Below, one piece after another: positions 1 through 8,968 of a stretch of DNA of 64,000 nt; position 1 is the stretch's first letter, and each line of letters opens with the position of its first letter. A program made the translations under genes and the position numbers. Below the pieces are notes generated by a model. The model saw only the letters and a list, made by a program, of their open reading frames with translations. It did not search any database and was not told the origin of the DNA. The stretch comes from Ensifer sp. Root278. GTDB taxonomy: Bacteria > Pseudomonadota > Alphaproteobacteria > Rhizobiales > Rhizobiaceae. Location: positions 124,530 to 188,529 of the forward strand of contig NZ_LMJJ01000012.1 in assembly GCF_001429285.1 (NCBI RefSeq), read 5' to 3'.

Positions 1-22
1 CCGAACGGCGATGGGGGGCGTG

Positions 23-910
23 ATGACCGACGAAGACGTCAGAACGACCTTCGAGCCGCTGCGTCCCCGACTGATCCGCATCGCCTATCGGATGCTGGGT
101 TCGGTCAGCGAAGCCGAGGATGTCGTCCAGGAGGCATTCCTGCGCTGGCTCGACGCCGACCGCACCGCCGTCAAGGATTCGTCAGCCTTCCTGCGCCGCA
201 TCGTGACGCGACTTTGCCTCGATCAGTTGAAGTCGGCGCGGCACCGACGCGAGACCTATGTCGGACCATGGCTGCCGGAACCGGTCCTCGAGGAAAACGA
301 CGACCTCGACGACATCACCTTGCCACTGATGATGGCGCTGGAGCGCCTGTCGCCGCTCGAACGGGCCGCGTTTCTATTGCACGATGTCTTCGGCGTCAGC
401 TTCGATGAAATCGGCGAGACGCTCAGCCGCAAACCGGCGACCTGCCGTCAACTTGCCAGCCGCGCCCGCGTCAATATCCGCAGCGCTCGTCGCCGCTTTG
501 TCATGCCCCGGGAACAAGGCCTCGAAATCGCCTGCGCTTTCTTCGCGGCTTCGCGCAGCGGCGACATGCAGCAGCTTCGCTCGCTGCTCGCAACGGAGGC
601 GATCGTCTATGCCGACGGCGGCGGCAAGACAGTGGCGCCGAGATGGCCAATCATGGGCTTCGACAAGGTCATGAAACTCCACGCGTCGCTGGCGCTGATC
701 TTTGCGGAGACGATGTCGCGGCTCGTGCGCTACGACTTCATCAACGGGCTACCCGGTTTCATCACCATCGAAGACGGTGAGATCCTGCAGACAACCGCCC
801 TTGAGATCGAACAGGACCGGATCACCGCCATCTATGTCACGCGCAATCCGGAGAAGCTCAAACATCTCCCGGAGACGCTGAGGCAGTTCGATGGTCACGC
901 CATTCATTGA
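23..910 (+). CDS. ECF41-type RNA polymerase sigma factor
   Basis: Alternative sigma factor that should direct RNA polymerase to a small set of promoters. Sigma region 2 lies near residues 10-75 (RIAYRMLGSVSEAEDVVQEA) and region 4 near 110-160 (LSPLERAAFLLHDVFG). It is followed by a SnoaL-like C-terminal domain of about 120 residues. Three ECF41 signatures are visible: WLPEP in the linker, DGGGK in the extension, and NPEKL near the end. In this family the extension modulates activity in place of a separate anti-sigma factor. The ATG at 23 is preferred to the one at 11 because a G-rich ribosome site sits just before it. A flavodoxin-like gene follows. The usual ECF41 partner, a carboxymuconolactone-decarboxylase-like gene, is not downstream; the upstream side lies outside the window. 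Confidence 0.93.
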   Translation: MTDEDVRTTFEPLRPRLIRIAYRMLGSVSEAEDVVQEAFLRWLDADRTAVKDSSAFLRRIVTRLCLDQLKSARHRRETYVGPWLPEPVLEENDDLDDITLPLMMALERLSPLERAAFLLHDVFGVSFDEIGETLSRKPATCRQLASRARVNIRSARRRFVMPREQGLEIACAFFAASRSGDMQQLRSLLATEAIVYADGGGKTVAPRWPIMGFDKVMKLHASLALIFAETMSRLVRYDFINGLPGFITIEDGEILQTTALEIEQDRITAIYVTRNPEKLKHLPETLRQFDGHAIH

Positions 911-952
911 ACGACAGTGACTGCGTCCTGACGATCGCACGCGGTCGCTACT

Positions 953-1054
953 GCATGTTTCCTTAAATCGTAGCCGATTTAAGGACAAAAACTTGCAGCA
1001 AGGCAAAGTGCTACAGCGACCTTTGCGCGTCTCATAAGAAGCGCGGCACTGTAG
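953..1054 (+). repeat. Interspersed hairpin repeat, family A, copy 1
   Basis: Noncoding element with two parts: a short dyad (TTAAATCG ... CGATTTAA), then a longer dyad starting CTACAGCGACCTTTGCGCG and ending GCGGCACTGTAG. Closely related copies occur at 44129-44230 (same strand) and 62433-62533 (opposite strand). It lies between the sigma factor and the flavodoxin gene and may form a strong RNA structure or terminator. Confidence 0.8.
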
Positions 1055-1174
1055 AGCCCACCGCCCCATCAACCGATCCTGACCAGCGTTGCCTTCAACG
1101 TGCAACGCGCCGCCGGCGCGCGTCTTCGCTCGCGCGCTGCAGATCCATCACCCAAAACCAATGGAGACCAAACC

Positions 1175-1810
1175 ATGAGCAACATATGCATCGCCGTTAT
1201 CTATCACAGCGGCTACGGCCACACCGCACGTCAGGCGGAAGCCGTCAAAGCCGGAATCGAGCGGGTCGACGGCACGCAATGCCTGCTCTTGACCGTCGAC
1301 GAAGCACCGGACCGGTGGAACGATCTGCTCTCGGCTGAGGCGATCATCTTCGGCACGCCAACCTATGTCGGGGGTCCATCAGCCGCGTTCAAATCTTTCC
1401 AGGAGGCAAGTTCGAACGCGGTGATGGCCAAAGGCTATCTCTGGAAAGACAAGATCGCCGCTGGCTTCACCAATTCGGGAACCGCTTCCGGCGACAAGCT
1501 CGCGACGCTGATGCAACTTGCACTCTTTGCTGCCCAGCACGGCATGCACTGGATCAACCTCGATCTGCCGCCGGCCAACCACTCGACCACAGGATCTTCT
1601 GACGATCTCAACCGGTTAGGCTTCTGGCTGGGTGCTGGGGCGCAGTCGAATGTCGACCAGGGGGCCGATCTTGCGCCGCCGCAATCCGATCTCGCCACCG
1701 CAACGCATCTCGGGCAACGGGTGGCCGAAGCGACGCTGCAGTTCGTGCGCGGCAGAGCGCTCAAGCAGGAGCCAGCCCTCCCCGCGTGGAAAACGGCCAA
1801 CGACCGATAG
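1175..1810 (+). CDS. Flavodoxin-family NAD(P)H-dependent oxidoreductase (WrbA/FMN reductase-like)
   Basis: Predicted cytoplasmic 211-residue FMN-binding reductase. The N-terminus has a flavodoxin phosphate-binding loop (YHSGYGHTARQAEAV, about residues 9-23). The second flavin loop is GTPTYVGGPSAAFK, near residues 65-78, as in WrbA-like quinone reductases and FMN reductases. The ATG at 1175 is chosen because GGAG lies a few bases upstream and the protein then begins directly with the first beta strand. It sits downstream of the ECF41 sigma gene with a repeat between them, so it is a candidate target of that sigma factor, but no convincing ECF promoter was identified. The electron acceptor cannot be told from sequence. 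Confidence 0.85.
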   Translation: MSNICIAVIYHSGYGHTARQAEAVKAGIERVDGTQCLLLTVDEAPDRWNDLLSAEAIIFGTPTYVGGPSAAFKSFQEASSNAVMAKGYLWKDKIAAGFTNSGTASGDKLATLMQLALFAAQHGMHWINLDLPPANHSTTGSSDDLNRLGFWLGAGAQSNVDQGADLAPPQSDLATATHLGQRVAEATLQFVRGRALKQEPALPAWKTANDR

Positions 1811-1818
1811 AACCAGCA

Positions 1819-2298
1819 TCAGAGAAAGCCGATCCAGCGCCCAGCCAGGAGCGCTGCCGGCCACACCGTCAGCGAGACGGCTGCCGGGATGCGAAGACGC
1901 CATGAGACCGGGCCGCCATTTACGGCGGCCCGCCAGGCGCCGCCCATATGCACACTGACAGCGTTGACGGCACCGATCCCCAGCAGAGCGATCTTTGCGA
2001 GAAAGGCAGCATTCGTGACATAGGCCGCCGGGCGCACGCTGAAGAGGCATAAGCCAGTGGTGATCGCCAATGCTAAGCCAACTGCCGCCGCACGCGACAG
2101 AAACGGTCCGAGCACTTCAAGTGAGGTGTTGCCGAAGAAACCGAGCAACCGTAAATCCAACGGCACGATGGCGCCCATCAGCAGCCCGATCGCGAGAATG
2201 TGGGCCGCATTGACCAAGAGATAGAGAAGCGCCGAACGCCTGAGCGCAGCGCCGACCGGCCAGCCGGCGATCCATTCGACAAGCTCCGCCCCACTCAT
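1819..2298 (-). CDS. DUF6644-like integral membrane protein
   Basis: A 159-residue inner-membrane protein with about four hydrophobic helices (for example LLYLLVNAAHILAIGLLMGA near residue 25, and a segment around 70-85). The length, the NAAHILAIGLLMG segment and the C-terminal VWPAALLAGRW pattern resemble the uncharacterised DUF6644 family. It overlaps the upstream DUF6152 gene by 4 nt (ATGA at 2295-2298), so the two are probably translationally coupled and act together. Function unknown. The family name is from memory and is less certain than the membrane topology. Confidence 0.75.
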   Translation of the reverse strand: MSGAELVEWIAGWPVGAALRRSALLYLLVNAAHILAIGLLMGAIVPLDLRLLGFFGNTSLEVLGPFLSRAAAVGLALAITTGLCLFSVRPAAYVTNAAFLAKIALLGIGAVNAVSVHMGGAWRAAVNGGPVSWRLRIPAAVSLTVWPAALLAGRWIGFL

Positions 2299-2684
2299 CC
2301 ACCGGCCCGGATGCGTTCCGGATAGATGTCATAGGTCTTGCCGGAGACCGTGATGCGCACCGCCTTCATGCGCTTTTCGTTCGGGTCGAGCGAGCGGTTG
2401 CCGAGAACGACGACGGCGTCACCGGCCTTGGCTGATCCCTCCACAAAGCCGGAGCGCTCCGTCTGCCGGGGATTGCCGAGTTCGACGTGCCACATGCCAT
2501 CCGCGGTCGTTTCCACCTGCAAGGTCGGATGCGGCGGCGCCATCGATATTTCGCGGATGATGCCCTTGAGCTCGATTTGGTCGGCCTCGGCCCAGGACCA
2601 TCCGTGATGGGCATAGGCGCCGGTGACCAGAAGCGCCGTCAGGACACCCGCTGCAACGCCACGGCGTGAAATGGCTTTCAACAT
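2295..2684 (-). CDS. Periplasmic DUF6152-family protein
   Basis: A 129-residue exported protein. The signal peptide (MLKAISRRGVAAGVLTALL...GAYA) is followed by HHGWSWAEADQIELKG. An HHGW-type motif right after the cleavage site followed by a single beta-rich domain is typical of DUF6152. The ATG at 2684 is used rather than one 27 codons upstream because AAGGAG precedes it and a signal peptide then starts at residue 1. It is the first gene of a two-gene operon with the DUF6644-like membrane protein. The adjacent histidines at the mature N-terminus could bind metal, but that is inference. Confidence 0.8.
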   Translation of the reverse strand: MLKAISRRGVAAGVLTALLVTGAYAHHGWSWAEADQIELKGIIREISMAPPHPTLQVETTADGMWHVELGNPRQTERSGFVEGSAKAGDAVVVLGNRSLDPNEKRMKAVRITVSGKTYDIYPERIRAGG

Positions 2685-3063
2685 GTGCGTGCTCCTTCGC
2701 CTGTTTCGGAGAGGCGGCAGCTTGAACCCGAAGAACGATTTGCGAAAGGATGTGGTCTTCAACACTTCTTGAGCATCGCCAACCGCCTCCTGTGGTTGCG
2801 ATGACCATGGGTTGCGCGAGCTTTGTTCAACACCTTAAAATTTAGCCATTCTTAATCTCCGGTTGTTATGTCTAGATAAGACGGAGTGAACGCTGGGCGA
2901 ACGTGCCATGAGGGCAGTTTCGCCGCGTAGTAACGCGTGCTCCATCCCCATCATCGTCATTACTCCCTGCCAAGGCGAGCTCGCTTCCCGATGACCATGC
3001 GGCCTTGTCCGCGGTCACCGGCCGAGGATGATTTGCCTTGCGGGCAACCGAGGAGCGTTTTTC
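2685..3063. other. Divergent intergenic region, no gene seen
   Basis: About 380 bases between the divergently transcribed DUF6152 gene and the chemoreceptor. Overlapping frames here lack good starts and look non-coding. An AT-richer patch around 2830-2880 is the likeliest place for promoters. GAGGAG just upstream of 3064 is the ribosome site of the chemoreceptor. Confidence 0.5.
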
Positions 3064-4968
3064 ATGACAATCAAAGCACGCCTGCTCGTGTGCTTGTCCC
3101 TGCTCGCCGTCGCCATGCTGGTCATGATCGTCACGGCTTTCAACGCGATGACATCGATCTCCAAGCGCACCGAATCGATCGTCGCCGACCGGCTGTTGCC
3201 GGTGGCGCAGCTCGATACCGTCGCCGACATGTACGCCGTCGAAATCGTCGATACGACCCACAAGATGCGAAGCGGCGCGCTTGGGTGGGCTGACGGCAAG
3301 GAGAAGATCAACGCGGCGCTTGCCACCATCGACGAACAATGGCGCGCCTATGAAGCAACGAGACTGACGCCTGAGGAAAAGAAGCTTGCGAAGACCTTCG
3401 ACGCAGCCCGCGTCGGCAGCGAGCAGGCGGTCAGGGACATGCTCGAGATCATCGATCGACAGGACATCGCCGAGTTCGGCCGGTTTATCGACAGCCGCCT
3501 TTACGCGGCCATCGATCCGCTGGCCGAACCGATCGGCGCCCTGGTCAAGCTCCAGCTCGCGGAAGCCGACCAGGAGCTGGAGGCGGCCAAGGTGGAGAAG
3601 GACACCCTGACACGCTGGCAGGTCATGATCGCCGCCTTTGCCATCGCGCTTCTTGGGGCAACAGTCTGGTTCGTGGCCGCCGGTCTCTTTCGGCCGCTGA
3701 CGCAGCTGTGCGAGGCCATGCGGCAGCTTGCAGCCGGCAACCTCAAGGCCACGATCTTCGGCGAAGGCCGCCGTGACGAGATCGGCCAGATGGCGGGTGC
3801 CGTCGCTGTCTTCCGCGACAATGCGCTCGAACGCCAGCGGCTCGAGCAGGAAGCGGAGGCGGGGCGAACACTTTCCGAACGCGAGCGCGAGCAGCGCGAG
3901 GCGCAGAAGGTCAAGGAAGCTGCCGAGATCCAGACCGCGGTCAATGCGCTCGGCTTCGGTCTCGACCGGCTGGCGGAAGGCGACCTCACCTATCGCATCG
4001 ACACGCCGCTTGCCGAACGGCTCGACACGCTACGCACGAACTTCAACAGCTCCGTCACCAATCTCGAAGATGCGCTGCGCTCGGTCGGCGAGAACGCCCG
4101 CAGCATCAATGCCGGCGCCAGCGAAATCCGCTCTGCGGCCGGTGACCTTTCCAAGCGCACAGAACAGCAGGCGGCTTCGGTCGAGGAAACGGCGGCTGCA
4201 CTGGACCAGATCGCGACCACCGTGGCGGATGCCAGCCGGCGTGCGGAGGAGGCAGGCACCTTGGTGACGCGCACCCGCGGTGCAGCAGAGAAGTCCGGCG
4301 AGATCGTCGGCAATGCCGTCACCGCGATGAGTGGCATCGAAGCCTCGTCGCGGGAGATCTCCAGCATCATCGGCGTCATCGACGACATTGCCTTTCAGAC
4401 GAACCTCCTGGCGCTGAATGCCGGCGTCGAGGCGGCTCGCGCGGGCGAAGCCGGCAAGGGCTTTGCCGTCGTCGCCCAGGAGGTGCGCGAGCTCGCCCAG
4501 CGCTCGGCGCAGGCCGCCAAGGAGATCAAGGTGCTGATCGCCACATCTGGCCAGCAGGTCAAATCCGGCGTCACGCTGGTGCGCGAGACCGGTACGGCGC
4601 TCGAAAGCATCATCACCGAGGTCAAGGAGATCAGCAGCCACGTGACGGCGATCGTCGAAAGCGCCCGCGAACAGGCCGCCGGCATCCAGCAGATCAATAC
4701 GGCGGTAAACGCGATCGATCAGGGAACGCAGCAGAACGCGGCAATGGTGGAGCAATCGACCGCCGCGAGCCATAGCCTCGCCCGCGAGGCCGGCGCGCTC
4801 AACGATCTGCTGATGCGCTTCAAGACGGGCAACGGCCAAGCGGCGGCACCACGCCTCGTGACGAGCGAGATTGCTGCCCCTTCGCCCGCACGCGCCTTGG
4901 GCCGCAAACTCGCCACGGCCTATCGCAGTGCCCCGCAGGCACAGGAGGCCGGCTGGGCAGCGTTCTGA
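3064..4968 (+). CDS. Methyl-accepting chemotaxis protein
   Basis: Transmembrane chemoreceptor of 634 residues. TM1 lies near residues 8-28, followed by a periplasmic four-helix-bundle-like sensor (about 30-180) and TM2 near 184-208. Two successive HAMP-like segments are visible ([34 protein letters not shown]). The long cytoplasmic signalling coiled coil has the conserved hairpin tip [18 protein letters not shown]. The last five residues, GWAAF, fit the xWxxF pattern of a CheR/CheB tether. The ATG at 3064 has GAGGAG upstream, which favours it over a start 12 codons earlier. The ligand cannot be predicted. It appears to be a single-gene transcript ending near a hairpin at 4990. Confidence 0.95.
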   Translation: MTIKARLLVCLSLLAVAMLVMIVTAFNAMTSISKRTESIVADRLLPVAQLDTVADMYAVEIVDTTHKMRSGALGWADGKEKINAALATIDEQWRAYEATRLTPEEKKLAKTFDAARVGSEQAVRDMLEIIDRQDIAEFGRFIDSRLYAAIDPLAEPIGALVKLQLAEADQELEAAKVEKDTLTRWQVMIAAFAIALLGATVWFVAAGLFRPLTQLCEAMRQLAAGNLKATIFGEGRRDEIGQMAGAVAVFRDNALERQRLEQEAEAGRTLSEREREQREAQKVKEAAEIQTAVNALGFGLDRLAEGDLTYRIDTPLAERLDTLRTNFNSSVTNLEDALRSVGENARSINAGASEIRSAAGDLSKRTEQQAASVEETAAALDQIATTVADASRRAEEAGTLVTRTRGAAEKSGEIVGNAVTAMSGIEASSREISSIIGVIDDIAFQTNLLALNAGVEAARAGEAGKGFAVVAQEVRELAQRSAQAAKEIKVLIATSGQQVKSGVTLVRETGTALESIITEVKEISSHVTAIVESAREQAAGIQQINTAVNAIDQGTQQNAAMVEQSTAASHSLAREAGALNDLLMRFKTGNGQAAAPRLVTSEIAAPSPARALGRKLATAYRSAPQAQEAGWAAF

Positions 4969-4989
4969 CGGTCTGGCTCTCCCCTTGGC

Positions 4990-5022
4990 AGGAGGCGCGG
5001 GCCCGCAAGGTTCGCGCCTCCT
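4990..5022 (+). terminator. Hairpin after the chemoreceptor, possible terminator
   Basis: Perfect 10-bp inverted repeat (AGGAGGCGCG / CGCGCCTCCT) with a 13-base loop, 22 bases after the stop codon. There is no run of T afterwards, so it may only protect the 3' end. Confidence 0.5.
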
Positions 5023-5059
5023 CTTCAAGGGTTGCCGTCGTAGCCATACAGTATAAAAT

Positions 5060-5074
5060 CTAGTAAATTACTAG
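5060..5074. promoter_or_regulatory. Palindrome upstream of cysH, candidate operator
   Basis: CTAGTAA-A-TTACTAG, a perfect 7-bp inverted repeat in the only AT-rich stretch before the cysH operon, about 135 bases from the start codon. It is flanked by TATA-like sequence on both sides. It could be a binding site for a regulator of sulfur assimilation; which one is unknown. Confidence 0.4.
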
Positions 5075-5209
5075 TCTATATTCGGTTTTTCGCTGCCTTT
5101 CGTTCTGAGAGGCAGATTTGCTCCAAACAAACAGCATTAGAAACCGCTATTTCTGTCCATTGTCGCATTGGGCTGCGATATTCCGACCAAGTTGGAACAG
5201 GACGCAGCC

Positions 5210-5968
5210 ATGACCACGTCATCCCTCGAAACCACCGCCAAGGCACTGAACGAGACGCTCGAAGGCCTGGATCTCGCCGGCCGGCTGGCGCTTGTCGCAA
5301 GCCTTGAAGGGCAGGCCGTCTTCACGACCTCGCTCGGTATCGAGGATCAGGTGATTACCGCGGCCATCGGCGAGAACAAGCTGTCCATCAATGTCGCGAC
5401 ACTGGAGACCGGGCGCCTGTTCAACGAGACGGTCGCCCTTATCGAAAAAACCGAAGAAACCTACGGGATCCTGATCAAGCGCTACCATCCGGAACAGGCC
5501 GACATCGACGCCTATGCGGCGCGCTATGGCCTCAACGGCTTCTACGAGAGCGTCGAGGCCCGGCATGCCTGTTGTGACGTGCGCAAGCTGAAGCCGCTTG
5601 CGCGCGCACTCCAAGGGGTAACCTTCTGGGTCACCGGCCTGCGTCGGGGCCAGTCGGGCAATCGCGCATCGACCCCGTTCGCGGAAGCTGATGCCGAACG
5701 TGGCCTCATCAAGATCAACCCGCTGGCGGACTGGGACATCGAGACCATCCGTGCTTACGTCGCCGCCAATGCCGTTCCGGTCAACCCGCTGCACGCCCGC
5801 GGCTATCCGTCGATCGGCTGCGAGCCCTGCACCCGCGCCATCAAGCCCGGCGAGCCGGAGCGCGCCGGCCGCTGGTGGTGGGAAAACGACGAGAAGCGCG
5901 AATGTGGTCTGCACGTTCCGGAAGCTGCCGCCAGTTCCATCATCCCGAATTCGAGCAGCGCCGCCTGA
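5210..5968 (+). CDS. cysH: Assimilatory adenylyl-sulfate (APS) reductase CysH
   Basis: Reduces adenylyl sulfate to sulfite in assimilatory sulfate reduction. The 252-residue protein has a PAPS-reductase fold. It carries the cysteine set of 4Fe-4S APS reductases: CC at 121-122 (HACCDVRKLKPL), C204 and C207 (GCEPCTRA). The catalytic cysteine is C232 in ECGLH. The Fe-S pairs mean APS, not PAPS, is the likely substrate, which agrees with the absence of an APS kinase domain in the downstream CysN. The ATG at 5210 is chosen over an upstream in-frame ATG because the protein then matches family length. First gene of cysH-cysD-cysN; a 15-bp palindrome lies upstream. Confidence 0.97.
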   Translation: MTTSSLETTAKALNETLEGLDLAGRLALVASLEGQAVFTTSLGIEDQVITAAIGENKLSINVATLETGRLFNETVALIEKTEETYGILIKRYHPEQADIDAYAARYGLNGFYESVEARHACCDVRKLKPLARALQGVTFWVTGLRRGQSGNRASTPFAEADAERGLIKINPLADWDIETIRAYVAANAVPVNPLHARGYPSIGCEPCTRAIKPGEPERAGRWWWENDEKRECGLHVPEAAASSIIPNSSSAA

Positions 5969-6011
5969 GGCTGGCGCGCTCGTCTGAAGACAAATCCTCC
6001 CGGAGACTGAA

Positions 6012-6965
6012 ATGCCCCATATCCATCCGGAAACGGAACTGCACAATCCGCAGAGCGCCAAGCCGCCGCTCGATCCGCATCTGAAGGCACTCGAGAACGA
6101 AGCGATCCACATCTTTCGCGAAGTGGCCGCCGAGTTCGAACGCCCGGTCATGCTCTATTCGATCGGCAAGGACTCCTCGGTGCTGCTGCACCTCGCCCGT
6201 AAGGCCTTCTATCCTGGCCGCGTGCCCTTCCCGCTGTTGCACGTCAACACCGGCTGGAAGTTCGCCGAGATGATCGCGTTTCGCAACGAGATCGTCGAGC
6301 GCTACGACCTCGACCTGATCGAGCACATCAACCCGCGCGGTGCAGCCGAGAACGTCACGCCCTTCAGCCACGGTTCGGCGCTCTATACCGACATCATGAA
6401 GACCGAGGCGCTGCGCCAGGCGCTCGACGCCGGCCAGTTCGATGCGGCTTTCGGCGGCGCGCGGCGCGACGAGGAAGCAAGCCGTGCCAAGGAACGCATC
6501 TATTCGTTCCGCACGCCGGATCATCGCTGGGATCCGCGCAACCAGCGCCCGGAACTCTGGAACGTCTATAACGGCATGATCCGCAAGGGCGAAAGCGTGC
6601 GGGCCTTCCCGCTCTCCAACTGGACCGAAGTCGACATCTGGCGCTACATCCAGGCAGAAGAGATTCCGATCGTGCCGCTCTACTTCGCTGAGAAGCGCCC
6701 GATCGTCGAACGCGACGGCATGATGATCCTGGCCGAAGATCCGCGCCTCGAACTCTTGCCGGGTGAGACCAAACGCGAGGAAGTGATCCGCTTCCGCACC
6801 CTCGGCTGCTTCCCGCTGACCGGCGCCATCCGCTCCAGCGCGACGACGCTCGACGACATCATCTCCGAACTTGAAACCGCGACCGTATCCGAACGCCAGG
6901 GCCGCGCCATCGACCGCGACCAGTCCGGCTCGATGGAAAAGAAAAAACGCGAAGGATATTTCTGA
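6012..6965 (+). CDS. cysD: Sulfate adenylyltransferase subunit 2
   Basis: Catalytic subunit of ATP sulfurylase, which forms adenylyl sulfate from sulfate and ATP together with CysN. The 317-residue protein contains the PP-loop of the family ([13 protein letters not shown], about residues 48-60). The downstream GGARRDEE motif and the C-terminal [13 protein letters not shown] are also typical. GGAGA precedes the ATG. It lies 43 bases after cysH, and its stop overlaps the cysN start by one base (TGATG), so subunit synthesis is probably coupled. Confidence 0.98.
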   Translation: MPHIHPETELHNPQSAKPPLDPHLKALENEAIHIFREVAAEFERPVMLYSIGKDSSVLLHLARKAFYPGRVPFPLLHVNTGWKFAEMIAFRNEIVERYDLDLIEHINPRGAAENVTPFSHGSALYTDIMKTEALRQALDAGQFDAAFGGARRDEEASRAKERIYSFRTPDHRWDPRNQRPELWNVYNGMIRKGESVRAFPLSNWTEVDIWRYIQAEEIPIVPLYFAEKRPIVERDGMMILAEDPRLELLPGETKREEVIRFRTLGCFPLTGAIRSSATTLDDIISELETATVSERQGRAIDRDQSGSMEKKKREGYF

Positions 6966-8470
6966 TGACTGCTCCCGCAACCGCGAATGCCGTTGAGCAC
7001 GTTGCTGCCGGCGAGGTTCTGGCCTTTCCGGCGCAGGAGCCGGCGCGCGCCGCGCGTGACAGCCGCCCGCTTCGCCTGATTACCTGCGGCTCTGTCGATG
7101 ACGGCAAGTCGACGCTGATCGGTCGCCTGCTCTGGGACACCAAGGCGGTCAAGGAAGACCAGGCCGCGACGCTCCAGCGCGATTCCAACGGCAAGCAGAA
7201 CGATCTCGGCCTGCCCGACTTCGCGCTGCTCCTCGACGGCCTGCAGGCCGAGCGCGAACAGGGCATCACCATTGATGTCGCCTATCGCTATTTCTCGACC
7301 GACAAGCGCTCCTTCATCGTCGCCGACACGCCCGGCCACGAGCAATATACCCGCAACATGGCAACGGGCGCCTCGACCGCCGACCTCGCCGTGCTGCTGG
7401 TCGACGCCCGCGTCGGCCTGCTCGAGCAGACCCGCCGGCATGCGACGATCGCAACGCTGATGGGCATCAAGCAGTTCGTACTGGCGGTCAACAAGATCGA
7501 CCTCACCGACTACGATCGCGCCCGCTTCGAAGAGATCAACCACGAATTCCGGGAACTGGCATTGTCGCTTGGCGTGCGCCAGGTCACAGCTATTCCCGTC
7601 TCGGCTCTGAAGGGCGAGAACGTCGTCTACGACGGCCGCGCTTCCATGCCCTGGTATGACGGCCCGACGCTGATCGAGGTGCTGGAACTGGCAACCACCC
7701 GTTCGGCCCAGACCGTCGGCTTCCGCCTGCCGGTACAGCGCGTCTCGCGGCCCGGCGAAAGCTTCCGCGGCTATCAGGGCACGGTTGCCGGCGGCTCGGT
7801 GAAGCCGGGCGACAGTGTCGTGATCCTGCCCTCCGGCATGGTGGCCAACGTCACCAAGATCGTCACCTTTGACCTCGTGCGCAACGCCGCCGTCGCCGGC
7901 GACGCGATCACGCTCGTGCTCGACCGCCAGGTCGACGTGTCGCGCGGCGACATGATCGTGGCCATCGACAGCCAGCCGCTGACCGGCCTTGCCTTCGATG
8001 CCCAGCTCGTTGCCCTGCAGCCGGAAGGCATCCAGCCGGGCAAGCGCTACTGGCTGAAGAGCGGCAGCCGCCGCCAGCGCGTCCAGATCCAGCCTGCCAG
8101 CCAGCTCGACCTTAAGACCGGCAAGTGGAACCATGCCGAGCAGCTGCCGATGAACGCCATCGGCAAGGTGCATCTGGCCTTCGACGAGCAGGCGATCTTC
8201 GACACCTACGAGCAGAACCGCTTCACCGGCGCCTTCATCCTGATCGATCCGGACACCAACAACACGGTGGCTGGCGGCATGATCACGGCCAAGCGCTCGG
8301 CACTCGGCGGCATCCACACGGAAGACGCCCGCGTTATCCTCTCGCTGCCGGCGGACCTCGCCGACCAGCTGATGGCGACCGAACTCTTCGCGGGCCGCCG
8401 CGAGGAGGCCGAAATCCGACGCGTCAGCGCCGGCAAGGCGGTCGAGATCATCGACGATATCGACGGCTGA
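6965..8470 (+). CDS. cysN: Sulfate adenylyltransferase subunit 1 (GTPase)
   Basis: GTP-hydrolysing regulatory subunit of ATP sulfurylase. It is an EF-Tu-like translational GTPase of 501 residues: G1 GSVDDGKSTLIGRL, G3 DTPGHEQYTRN, G4 NKIDL, followed by two beta-barrel domains. It ends without the C-terminal APS kinase domain found in the CysNC/NodQ fusions of rhizobia, so no PAPS is made by this protein. Last gene of the operon; a rho-independent terminator follows 20 bases after the stop. Confidence 0.98.
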   Translation: MTAPATANAVEHVAAGEVLAFPAQEPARAARDSRPLRLITCGSVDDGKSTLIGRLLWDTKAVKEDQAATLQRDSNGKQNDLGLPDFALLLDGLQAEREQGITIDVAYRYFSTDKRSFIVADTPGHEQYTRNMATGASTADLAVLLVDARVGLLEQTRRHATIATLMGIKQFVLAVNKIDLTDYDRARFEEINHEFRELALSLGVRQVTAIPVSALKGENVVYDGRASMPWYDGPTLIEVLELATTRSAQTVGFRLPVQRVSRPGESFRGYQGTVAGGSVKPGDSVVILPSGMVANVTKIVTFDLVRNAAVAGDAITLVLDRQVDVSRGDMIVAIDSQPLTGLAFDAQLVALQPEGIQPGKRYWLKSGSRRQRVQIQPASQLDLKTGKWNHAEQLPMNAIGKVHLAFDEQAIFDTYEQNRFTGAFILIDPDTNNTVAGGMITAKRSALGGIHTEDARVILSLPADLADQLMATELFAGRREEAEIRRVSAGKAVEIIDDIDG

Positions 8471-8490
8471 TCGACAGCCGCAGCACACAC

Positions 8491-8520
8491 AAAAAAGGGG
8501 CCCGACCAAGGCCCCTTTTT
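8491..8520 (+). terminator. Rho-independent terminator of the cysHDN operon
   Basis: 11-bp stem AAAAAGGGGCC / GGCCCCTTTTT around a 7-base loop, ending in a T run. Its A tract on the other side could make it bidirectional. Confidence 0.9.
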
Positions 8521-8609
8521 CGTTGCTGAAACCGCGGTTGCTACCGGTCGATTTGGGCCTTTTCAAAGAAGTCCGTCGCCCTATGTCCCTGGCGCATGGG
8601 AGAAGCACC

Positions 8610-8804
8610 ATGAAAACGGAACATCAAGGCGAGGATGCGAGGCAAAAAGGCTTTCGCGGGCGCATGGTATCGATCGAAGCATTTGCCCGGAAATATCGGC
8701 TCGATGCGGAGGAAGCCGAGCGGCTGGAGAACCAGTTCGGTCCGGTCGCCGGCGAAATCGACCTGCTGCAGGCGGCCAGGCGCAACGGCATGCCGGAGGA
8801 GTGA
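8610..8804 (+). CDS. Small conserved-looking hypothetical protein
   Basis: A 64-residue soluble protein, MKTEHQGEDARQKG..., with an amphipathic C-terminal half (IEAFARKYRLDAEEAERLEN). Not recognised. The ATG at 8610 is preferred because GGGAGAAG lies just upstream; an in-frame ATG at 8583 would add nine residues. Codon use shows the high third-position GC of neighbouring genes. Monocistronic, after the cys terminator. Confidence 0.6.
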   Translation: MKTEHQGEDARQKGFRGRMVSIEAFARKYRLDAEEAERLENQFGPVAGEIDLLQAARRNGMPEE

Positions 8805-8824
8805 ACTCCTGCCGGCATTCAACA

Positions 8825-8968
8825 TCAAAGCTGCTGCTCGATCGCCGGGAGAACCATCGTCAACGGCGCCGGTTCGGCGTGCTGCCAAAGCTGATAGCCT
8901 ACGACGCTGCCAAGTATGGCGGTCCATATGGCGATCTCGCGAAAGGTGAATATCGGTTCCTTCAACAT
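8825..8968 (-). CDS. Small single-pass membrane protein (47 aa)
   Basis: A short frame read on the minus strand. It begins MLKEPIFTFREIAIWTAILG, has one hydrophobic helix (about residues 11-29) and a short polar tail ending in IEQQL. AGAGG lies at a suitable distance upstream of the ATG. It overlaps no better gene: the plus-strand frame here has an unnatural composition. Function unknown. Upstream is a 10-bp inverted repeat (9015-9070) that could regulate it. Confidence 0.5.
   Translation of the reverse strand: MLKEPIFTFREIAIWTAILGSVVGYQLWQHAEPAPLTMVLPAIEQQL

Noticed and set aside
6965-8470. CysNC/NodQ-type fusion with APS kinase
   Set aside because: The protein ends after the second beta barrel at 501 residues; no kinase P-loop follows.
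6680-8611. 643-residue minus-strand frame opposite cysN
   Set aside because: Shadow of a well-conserved GTPase gene.
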